This document shows, in pieces, positions 1 through 5,153 of a stretch of DNA of 7,965 bases (position 1 is the first letter of the stretch; every line of letters begins with the position of its first letter). The stretch covers positions 1-7,965 of the forward strand of contig JAFYNU010000178.1 in assembly GCA_017547975.1 (NCBI GenBank). The letters are read 5' to 3'. The position numbers and the translations under genes were made by a program. The notes under the pieces were generated by a model that searched no databases, had not been told where the DNA came from, and worked only from the letters and a program-made list of their open reading frames with translations. This DNA is from Clostridia bacterium. Its GTDB lineage: Bacteria > Bacillota > Clostridia > Oscillospirales > QAMX01.

Positions 1-92
1 AACCAAATATGGGACTTCGGGTTCTTGTGGATGGAAGCAGAGAGTACACAAAAGCCCCGGAAGATGACCTGACCATGGAAATTGAGCTTTGA
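1..92 (+). CDS. C-terminal end of an unidentified protein (partial)
   Basis: An open frame enters from the left edge (first whole codon at 3) and stops at TGA 90-92. The 29 visible residues start PNMGLRVLVDG and end in MEIEL. The short beta-strand-like pattern followed by an acidic tail would fit the end of a carbohydrate-active or beta-sandwich protein, but this is too little to assign a family. It is taken as real because the frame is open to the edge and because the next gene begins 13 nt after its stop with a good ribosome site, as expected for consecutive genes of one operon. The function is unknown; it may be related to the sugar metabolism suggested by the downstream propeller protein. 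Confidence 0.6.
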   Translation, partial: PNMGLRVLVDGSREYTKAPEDDLTMEIEL

Positions 93-93
93 T

Positions 94-98
94 GGAGG
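94..98 (+). promoter_or_regulatory. Ribosome binding site that fixes the start of the propeller gene
   Basis: GGAGG lies 7 nt before ATG 106. The frame could be extended to a TTG at 82, but that codon overlaps the end of the upstream gene and has no such site in front of it. The ATG is therefore preferred. Confidence 0.8.
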
Positions 99-105
99 AC
101 GTATC

Positions 106-1011
106 ATGAGTCAATTTACGGGAAGCTTTCAGAAACACGAAAAATCTCCGGTATTCGGCAGTCGGGAAACCGGAACCATGTTCGATGCCTACGTGTGGCA
201 CCAGAATGGAAGACTGCGCATGGATATCTCCTGGCGGCCCAAGGATTCTTTGGCGGTGACCTTTTCGGACGACGGCGTCACCTGGGATGAGCCCATCATT
301 ACCCTGGGTCCCGAACCCGATTCCGATTGGGAAAAGATGCTGAACCGGAACTGTGTTCTGCCCGATCCCCATGGGGATGGCTACCTGATGTGGTACACCG
401 GTCAGGTGTGGGAGAACGGCCATGGCGTTTCGGCCATTGGTATTGCCAAAAGTGACGACGGCATTAAGTTCCATCGCATCCAAAAGGATCCGATTATGGT
501 GCCCGAGGCAGAGTTTGAAGGGGAATCGGTGATGAATCCCTTTGTGATGTACGAAGACGGCAAATTCCGCATGTGGTATGCCGCGGGGGAAACCTACGAG
601 CCCAACGTGATCTGCTACGCCGAATCGGAAGACGGAATTTCCTGGAAAAAACACCCCGAAAACCCCATTTTTATCTGTAACCCCGAAAAGGAATACGAAC
701 AGAACCGCATCGGTGCTGTGCAAATCCTTCGGGAGGGGGATGGGTACCTGATGTTCTACATCGGATACCGGGATATCCACACCGCCTGCATTTGTGCCGC
801 CCGGTCGGCGGACGGTATTACCAACTGGCAGAGGGTGCCGGAAAATCCCCTGGTGACCCCCACCCCCGGAACCTGGGACGAGGATTCCTGTTACAAACCC
901 GGTGTGGTTCGGGCGGAAGACGGCAGTTATCATATTTGGTATAACGGCCGCCGCAAGGACGAGGAATACATCGGCTACGCCGCCGGCAGAATTGCCCCGA
1001 AAACCGAATAA
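106..1011 (+). CDS. Beta-propeller glycosidase-like protein (GH43/GH32/GH130 type)
   Basis: This 301-residue protein probably acts as a cytoplasmic glycoside hydrolase or phosphorylase on an unknown oligosaccharide; no signal peptide is visible. The sequence is made of repeated propeller-blade units. One half-motif is S-x-DG-x-x-(W/F) (SDDGVTW near 54-60, SDDGIKF 116-122, SEDGISW 174-180, SADGITNW 234-241). The alternating half-motif is DG-x-(Y/F)-x-(M/I)-(W/F)-Y (residues 91-97, 151-158, 212-218, 272-279). PENP or KDP turns follow several blades. This pattern is typical of the five-bladed GH43/32/68/130 fold. Asp27 in FDAYVW, Glu140 in EGESVMNP and Asp258/Asp260 in TWDED are candidate active-site acids, but I cannot place them with certainty. 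Members of this group are often annotated only as glycosyl hydrolase-like. The gene follows a partial gene by 13 nt and is closed by a strong terminator, so it ends its own operon rather than belonging to the next one. Confidence 0.72.
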   Translation: MSQFTGSFQKHEKSPVFGSRETGTMFDAYVWHQNGRLRMDISWRPKDSLAVTFSDDGVTWDEPIITLGPEPDSDWEKMLNRNCVLPDPHGDGYLMWYTGQVWENGHGVSAIGIAKSDDGIKFHRIQKDPIMVPEAEFEGESVMNPFVMYEDGKFRMWYAAGETYEPNVICYAESEDGISWKKHPENPIFICNPEKEYEQNRIGAVQILREGDGYLMFYIGYRDIHTACICAARSADGITNWQRVPENPLVTPTPGTWDEDSCYKPGVVRAEDGSYHIWYNGRRKDEEYIGYAAGRIAPKTE

Positions 1012-1014
1012 AAG

Positions 1015-1057
1015 AAAAACGGAAGCGTTCTTTTCCACGAGAACAGCTTCCGTTTTT
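1015..1057 (+). terminator. Symmetric intrinsic terminator after the propeller gene
   Basis: AAAAACGGAAGC (1015-1026) pairs perfectly with GCTTCCGTTTTT (1046-1057). The stem continues with GTTCT (1027-1031) against AGAAC (1040-1044), with only A1045 bulged and an 8-nt loop. The 3' arm ends in five T. The 5' arm begins with five A, so the structure could also work on the opposite strand. It starts 3 nt after the stop codon and separates block 1 from block 2. Confidence 0.9.
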
Positions 1058-1087
1058 GTCCTTGTGGAAAAGAAACAAAAAACAGGC

Positions 1088-1116
1088 TTGACAGCGGGAG
1101 AAATTTAAGGTATTCT
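1088..1116 (+). promoter_or_regulatory. Promoter of the sugar-acid operon
   Basis: A perfect -35 TTGACA (1088-1093) is followed by a 17-nt spacer and TATTCT (1111-1116, 4 of 6 matches to TATAAT). A shifted TACAAT at 1116-1121 matches better but gives a long 22-nt spacer. This would put transcription start near 1123 and leave a leader of about 30 nt before the ATG at 1154. I see no clear operator palindrome around it, so no regulator can be proposed from the sequence. Confidence 0.75.
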
Positions 1117-1153
1117 ACAATCATTAAGAAAACCCGATAAGGAGGGACCCACG

Positions 1154-2053
1154 ATGCATTTTAACGATCGCAACGACATTATCCAGCTGACTCCGGAATG
1201 GACCGGGGAACGCTTCCCTGACGGACGCCCCAAGGTACCCGATCACGTGCTGGAACGCATCCGCAAGATCACCCTGGAGGAAGCCTGGGGCTATCTGTGG
1301 AGCAAGGGCTACAAGTACCAGTTCCAGGGGGAATTTAAGTACACCAATCCCGGCAAAACCATGGTTGGGCGCGCCGTCACCACCACCCTGGTGCCCACCC
1401 GTCCCGACCTGCATAACTACACCCTGAAATTCGGCCAGGAAGAAGAAGGCCGCCACGGCACCTACAACCAGTGGGTCATCGATACCCTGGTGGAGGACGA
1501 CGTGATCGTGGTGGATCTTTTCGATAAGATCTTCCAGGGCACCTACGTGGGGGGCAACCTGTCCACCGCCATTGCCAACCGCACCAAGCGGGGAGGCGCC
1601 GTCATTTGGGGCGGCATCCGGGATATGGAACAGATCGTAAAGATCGACGAGCTCCAGGTGCTCCATCGGGGCTGTGACCCCACCGGCATTGCCGACGTGG
1701 TATTGACCGGCTTTAACGCCGCCACCCGTATTGGCAACGCCACCTGCCTGCCCGGCGACGTGGTTATGGCAACCATTTCCGGCGTGCTCTTCATTCCGCC
1801 CCAGCTTGCGGAAGAGGTGGTTACCCGGGCCGAAAAATCCCACATCCGGGACGTGTTCGGTTTCATCCGTCTGCGGGAGGGGACCTACTCCACTGCCCAG
1901 ATCGACACCGCCTGGACCTACCCCATGATGGAAGACTTTGTAAACTGGTTCGAAACCTCCCCCGAAACCGCCGAATACCGCCACCTCACCTGGAACGAAG
2001 AGCTGGAGGAAGCCAAAAAGGTTTCGGAAAAGAACACCGACGTGATTCTGTAA
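1154..2053 (+). CDS. RraA-like family protein (possible aldolase or lyase)
   Basis: This 299-residue cytoplasmic protein has an RraA-type core. The diagnostic stretch is GGN at 133-135, then IWGGIRD at 151-157, corresponding to the G-x-x-RD motif that binds substrate (Arg156) and divalent metal (Asp157) in HMG/CHA-type class II aldolases of this fold. A second family element, normally GD-x-x-x-AD-x-DGV, appears at 201-214 as GDVVMATISG then VLFIPP, so both usual aspartates are replaced. The core carries about 40-60 extra residues at each end compared with a minimal RraA of about 160 residues. Relatives are often mislabelled dimethylmenaquinone methyltransferase. The start is supported by AAGGAGG (1139-1145), 8 nt before ATG. 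As first gene of an operon with an enolase-fold dehydratase and two SDRs, cleavage or other processing of a keto-deoxy sugar acid is a reasonable inference. A non-aldolase role is possible because of the missing aspartates. Confidence 0.78.
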   Translation: MHFNDRNDIIQLTPEWTGERFPDGRPKVPDHVLERIRKITLEEAWGYLWSKGYKYQFQGEFKYTNPGKTMVGRAVTTTLVPTRPDLHNYTLKFGQEEEGRHGTYNQWVIDTLVEDDVIVVDLFDKIFQGTYVGGNLSTAIANRTKRGGAVIWGGIRDMEQIVKIDELQVLHRGCDPTGIADVVLTGFNAATRIGNATCLPGDVVMATISGVLFIPPQLAEEVVTRAEKSHIRDVFGFIRLREGTYSTAQIDTAWTYPMMEDFVNWFETSPETAEYRHLTWNEELEEAKKVSEKNTDVIL

Positions 2054-2059
2054 ACAGTA

Positions 2060-2076
2060 AAGGAGATATACCATGG
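2060..2076 (+). promoter_or_regulatory. Strong ribosome site of the dehydratase gene
   Basis: AAGGAGATATACCATGG puts AGGAG 7 nt before ATG 2073. It lies in the 19-nt gap after the RraA-like gene, so the dehydratase has its own strong initiation site. This 17-nt string is the same as the phage T7 gene 10-derived site used in common expression vectors (see findings). Confidence 0.85.
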
Positions 2077-3437
2077 AAGGCATTTTAGGAAACATTTCGA
2101 GCTTCTCCAATCCTTCGGAGCTTCGTATTACCGATATGCGTTTCTGCAACGTCACGGGGCTTCCCATGCATTGCATTTTGATGAAGATTTATACCAACCA
2201 GGGTCTGGTGGGCTATGGCGAAGTGCGCGACGGTGCCAGCAAGCTCTATGCCCAACAGCTCAAGCGTCTGCTCATTGGGGAAAATCCCTGTGACGTGGAC
2301 CGCCTTTTCCGCCGCATCAAGCAGTTTGGCGGCCCCGCCCGGCAGGCGGGGGGTGTTTCCGCTGTGGAGGTAGCCCTGTGGGACCTGGCCGGCAAGGCCA
2401 TCGGTCAGCCGGTCTACAAGCTCCTTGGGGGTAAATTCCGGGATCAGATCCGCATCTACTGCGATACCGACGTGGACGGCAAGCACACCGGCACCGACAT
2501 GGGCAACGCCCTGAAAAAGCGCATGGAAATGGGCTACACCTTCCTGAAAATGGACCTGGGCCTGGGTATTCTTTCGGGGATTCCCGGCGCGATTTCGGCT
2601 CCTTTGGGGTATCTGGAACAGTCGGGCAAGGTGTACGAAAAGATCCGTCAGGCCAAGGAAAATGGTGACGGGGAAGCACTGCGCTTCTGGAAACACCGTG
2701 CCTACGACCTCCAGAACATTCCCCACCCCCTCACCGGTATCCACGTCACCGAAAAGGGTCTGGACATTCTGGAACAGTACGTACACGACGTGCGGGAAGT
2801 GATCGGCTATGAAATTCCCCTGGCCATCGACCACTTCGGTCACCTGGGTCTGGAGGATTGCATCAAGCTTTGCCGCCGCATTGAAAAATACAACCTGGCC
2901 TGGGCCGAGGACCTGATCCCCTGGCAGCTGGCCGACCAGTACGCCATCCTGCGCCGCAGCACCACCGTGCCCATCTGCACCGGCGAGGACATTTACCTGA
3001 AGGAAGGCTTCAAGGATCTCTTTGCCAAGCAGGGTGTGGCGGTAATCCATCCCGACGTGCTCTCCACCGGCGGTATTCTGGAAACCAAGAAGATCAGCGA
3101 CCTGGCCGCCGATAACGGCGTTGCCATGGCCATTCACATGGCGGAAAGCCCCATTGGTGCTCTGGCTGCCGTCCATGCCGCCGCCGTCAGCGAAAACTTC
3201 ACCGCCCTGGAATTCCACTCGGTGGATCACCCCGAATGGAACGATATCTACGACGACGGTCTGCCCAAGCCCCTGGTACAGAATGGTTACATCCAGGTAC
3301 CCGATCGTCCGGGTCTTGGCATCGAAAGCCTCAACGACGAGGTTCTGGCCAAATTCGTCCACCCCGAAGTTCCGGGTATGTGGGAACCCACCGACCTCTA
3401 TAACGACGACCCGGTCCACGACCGCACCTGGTCCTGA
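2073..3437 (+). CDS. Enolase-superfamily (mandelate racemase subgroup) sugar-acid dehydratase
   Basis: The protein has 454 residues with an enolase N-terminal capping domain (about 17-125, with the conserved SAVEVALWDLAGK at 96-108 and PVYKLLGG at 113-120) and a TIM barrel. The metal ligands are Asp253 (AIDHFGH), Glu279 (WAED) and Glu305 (TGED). The general acid/base dyad is Asp328 (HPDV) and His355 (IHMAES). All intervals (26, 26, 23, 27) equal those of mandelate racemase. Glu380 in ALEF matches the racemase electrophilic Glu. The first barrel motif is K159-M-D161 rather than K-x-K. About 60 extra residues (roughly 165-245) lie between the second and third barrel strands, longer than in ManD-type mannonate dehydratases. 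Such proteins usually dehydrate aldonates or aldarates to 2-keto-3-deoxy acids using Mg2+. The substrate is not readable. It is the second gene of the operon, followed after 6 nt by an SDR gene. Confidence 0.88.
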   Translation: MEGILGNISSFSNPSELRITDMRFCNVTGLPMHCILMKIYTNQGLVGYGEVRDGASKLYAQQLKRLLIGENPCDVDRLFRRIKQFGGPARQAGGVSAVEVALWDLAGKAIGQPVYKLLGGKFRDQIRIYCDTDVDGKHTGTDMGNALKKRMEMGYTFLKMDLGLGILSGIPGAISAPLGYLEQSGKVYEKIRQAKENGDGEALRFWKHRAYDLQNIPHPLTGIHVTEKGLDILEQYVHDVREVIGYEIPLAIDHFGHLGLEDCIKLCRRIEKYNLAWAEDLIPWQLADQYAILRRSTTVPICTGEDIYLKEGFKDLFAKQGVAVIHPDVLSTGGILETKKISDLAADNGVAMAIHMAESPIGALAAVHAAAVSENFTALEFHSVDHPEWNDIYDDGLPKPLVQNGYIQVPDRPGLGIESLNDEVLAKFVHPEVPGMWEPTDLYNDDPVHDRTWS

Positions 3438-3443
3438 TGCCCT

Positions 3444-4142
3444 ATGAAAAAAATTCTCTTTACCGATGGGAAGCATCCCTTGGTGGGGGAACTGACAAAG
3501 CTCCTGGAAGCCAAGGGATATGAGGTTTTTGTAAACAACAGCGATATTACCACCAAGGAAGGGGTTCGGGCGCTCCTGGCGAAGGCCGGAGCCCCCGATG
3601 CCCTGGTGATCTCGGGATACGCCACCAGTCGTGCAGCCCTGGATGGGGACGATGCTGAAGCCATTGTGTCGGCTGTGGAGGAAAACATCCTCTCCGCCTT
3701 CCAGGCGGCAAAGCACATCGGTACGAAAATGCTGGAGGAAAGTCGGGGGACCATCATCTTCCTTTCCTCCATCTTTGCGGATAAGCCTACCGGGGGGAAT
3801 CCGGCCTATGCCGTTTCCCAGGGGGCACTGCAGATGTTTATGCGGGAACTAGCTATGTATTACGGCAACATGGGGCTTCGGTCCAACATGATCAAGCTGG
3901 CTCCCATTGCCGCGGAGGATCCTGCGTTTGAAAGCGATGTGGTTTCCGCCACCTATGACATTGAAACCAAGGTTCCCACTCACCTGCGGGTGGATGCGGA
4001 GGATGCCCTGGGGGCGATCCTCTACTTCCTCAGTGATTATGCCAAAAACGCCAACGGCACCGATATCAAGCTGGATGGCGGTCTCCTCTACTACTACCAC
4101 GACCGTACCTATACCCCGGCAAAGGAGGTGGAGCTCCAGTGA
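3444..4142 (+). CDS. Degenerate SDR-family protein lacking the catalytic Lys
   Basis: This 232-residue protein has the layout of a short-chain dehydrogenase, with beta1 at 3-7, the helix Asn81 (ENILSAF), the Ser pair 108-109 (FLSSIFA), Tyr122 13 residues later, and a C-terminal GTDIKLDGG. Two hallmarks are lost. The cofactor loop is TDGKHPLVGE instead of TG-x-x-x-G-x-G, and the Y-x-x-x-K motif reads Y-A-V-S-Q (Gln126, codon CAG). The usual NNAG is replaced by VISGYA near 55-60. The frame is otherwise intact with normal codon use, so it is not an obvious pseudogene. It begins 6 nt after the dehydratase stop without a recognisable Shine-Dalgarno, suggesting translational coupling. Its end overlaps the next SDR gene by 4 nt. 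It may be a structural or regulatory partner of that SDR, or an enzyme with altered chemistry. Assignment to the SDR fold is firm; its activity is unknown. Confidence 0.82.
   Translation: MKKILFTDGKHPLVGELTKLLEAKGYEVFVNNSDITTKEGVRALLAKAGAPDALVISGYATSRAALDGDDAEAIVSAVEENILSAFQAAKHIGTKMLEESRGTIIFLSSIFADKPTGGNPAYAVSQGALQMFMRELAMYYGNMGLRSNMIKLAPIAAEDPAFESDVVSATYDIETKVPTHLRVDAEDALGAILYFLSDYAKNANGTDIKLDGGLLYYYHDRTYTPAKEVELQ
4123..4128 (+). promoter_or_regulatory. Ribosome site for the GTG-started SDR
   Basis: AGGAGG within AAAGGAGGTG (4121-4130) lies inside the last codons of the preceding SDR gene, 10 nt before the GTG at 4139. It supports this non-ATG start and independent initiation despite the overlapping genes. 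Confidence 0.85.
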
Positions 4143-4978
4143 CGATTGATTATCTGGAACGCCCGGCCATCGTGCTGGGTACCGACCTGAAAACCGGAGA
4201 ACATACCCGCTTGCTGGAAGGGCTGGTGGCCATCGTCACCGGCGGCGGCAAAGGGGTTGGCAAAGGAATCAGTATCCGTCTGGCGGAAGCCGGCGCCAAG
4301 GTGGTCATTGTGGGCAACGCCAACATGACCATGGCGGAGGAAACCTGCCTTTTCATCCGTTCCCGCGGGGGCGAGGCGGTCCCTCTGGGCTGTGACCTGG
4401 CAAAACCCGAATCGGCCCAGAAGGTGGTGGATTTCACCTTGGAAAAATTCGGAAGGCTGGATATTCTGGTGAATAACGCCGCCTACCAGCCCAATCGGGA
4501 TATTGTGGAGTATCCCACCGAGCTTTTCAAAAAGGTCATGGACGTCAATCTCATGAGCTTTTTGCGCCTGAGTATGTGTGCCATGCCCCACCTTAAGGAA
4601 AGCGGACGAGGCCGCATCATTAACATTTCCTCAGTCCACGGCAAGAAAGTGGCAAGTTTTGACATTGCCTACGCCACCAGCAAGGGAGGCGTCACCATGC
4701 TGACCCGGGAACTGGCTGTGTTGGGTCCCCAGTACGGTATCACCTGCAACGCCATTCTGCCCGGTGGGATTGAAATTGAATTCAAAACCAGCATGGAAAA
4801 GGGAGACCTGAAGGAGTTCAAGAGCATACGGGTGGAGCGTTCCCGCAAGTTCAAATTCCGCTACAAGATGGGATTCCCCTCCGATGTGGGCAACATGGTA
4901 GTCTTCCTGGCTTCCGAGCAGGGCAAGCACTACAACGGTACCCAAATCCGTGCCGACGGCGGCATGATCCTGTTTTAA
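4139..4978 (+). CDS. Classical SDR-family oxidoreductase
   Basis: This 279-residue NAD(P)-dependent short-chain dehydrogenase is probably cytoplasmic and multimeric. After an unusual 27-residue N-terminal extension the Rossmann motif TGGGKGVGKG lies at 34-43 (TG-x-x-x-G-x-G), followed by NNAA (112-115), Asn137 (MDVNLMS), Ser165 (INISS) and Y178-A-T-S-K182, a complete Asn-Ser-Tyr-Lys tetrad with the usual 13-residue Ser-Tyr spacing. PGG at 208-210 and RADGG at 271-275 are typical C-terminal elements. VGNAN after beta2 (58-62) has no acidic residue at the usual NAD-selecting spot, so cofactor preference is unclear. Translation starts at GTG, overlapping the upstream stop (GTGA). Relatives oxidise sugars, sugar acids or polyols, or reduce keto acids. 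With the dehydratase two genes upstream, a sugar-acid or keto-deoxy-acid substrate is likely but unproven. It is the last gene of the operon. Confidence 0.9.
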   Translation: MTIDYLERPAIVLGTDLKTGEHTRLLEGLVAIVTGGGKGVGKGISIRLAEAGAKVVIVGNANMTMAEETCLFIRSRGGEAVPLGCDLAKPESAQKVVDFTLEKFGRLDILVNNAAYQPNRDIVEYPTELFKKVMDVNLMSFLRLSMCAMPHLKESGRGRIINISSVHGKKVASFDIAYATSKGGVTMLTRELAVLGPQYGITCNAILPGGIEIEFKTSMEKGDLKEFKSIRVERSRKFKFRYKMGFPSDVGNMVVFLASEQGKHYNGTQIRADGGMILF

Positions 4979-4983
4979 GCAAA

Positions 4984-5030
4984 AAACGAGCAAGAAGAGA
5001 AGGTTTCTGTCCTTTTCCTCTTGCTCGTTT
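4984..5030 (+). terminator. Long-stem terminator after the SDR operon
   Basis: AAACGAGCAAGA (4984-4995) pairs perfectly with TCTTGCTCGTTT (5019-5030). The stem continues inward for eight more positions to a 7-nt loop (5004-5010), with one A-C mismatch and one G-T pair, about 20 bp in all. The 3' T-run is short and broken (TTTCTGTT), whereas the 5' side has six A, so on sequence alone it looks stronger for transcription from the right. It begins a few bases after the SDR stop at 4976-4978. Confidence 0.85.
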
Positions 5031-5088
5031 CTGTTGCTGGCGGGAAAGCTCCGCCGGGAAATATTGCCGCGAATTTTCTCCCAAAGGT
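5031..5088 (+). other. Spacer with a small GC hairpin between terminator and promoter
   Basis: GGCGG (5039-5043) can pair with CCGCC (5051-5055) around a short loop, without a T-run. It lies upstream of the promoter, so it would not be in the block 3 transcript. I see no convincing operator or other feature here. Confidence 0.3.
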
Positions 5089-5117
5089 GGGACAAACCGG
5101 GAAAACTGTGCTATAAT
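5089..5117 (+). promoter_or_regulatory. Promoter of the MATE/glycyl radical enzyme operon
   Basis: A perfect TATAAT (5112-5117) is preceded by TG one base upstream (5109-5110), forming an extended -10. GGGACA (5089-5094) stands 17 nt before it as a 4 of 6 match to TTGACA. Transcription would start near 5124, about 30 nt before the MATE ATG. Confidence 0.8.
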
Positions 5118-5153
5118 GTAGGAACAAATCTATGCAAAGAAGAGTGACGCGCC

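Noticed and set aside
82..105. Upstream TTG start for the propeller protein
   Set aside because: It overlaps the preceding gene's stop, while ATG 106 has GGAGG at ideal distance.
1058..1153. Riboswitch or attenuator in the leader of the RraA-like operon
   Set aside because: After the promoter only about 30 nt remain before the start codon, too short for a structured leader.
2060..2076. Cloning-vector contamination at the T7-like ribosome site
   Set aside because: Only 17 nt match, flanks diverge immediately on both sides, and coding composition and operon logic continue across the site.
1124..2176. Minus-strand open frame of 350 codons opposite the RraA-like gene
   Set aside because: It would cross an operon junction and antisense two plus-strand genes. 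Low-complexity Gly/His/Val content indicates a shadow.
2085..3716. Minus-strand open frame of 543 codons opposite the dehydratase and first SDR
   Set aside because: It covers two well-supported plus-strand genes, has no recognisable domain, and composition typical of antisense translation.
3801..3830. First SDR as a pseudogene
   Set aside because: The frame is complete, length and spacing are normal, and overlap with the next gene is preserved. Only key residues are changed, so functional divergence is more likely than decay.
5132..5134. Alternative ATG upstream of the MATE gene
   Set aside because: It is in a different frame from the MATE protein and yields no plausible product.
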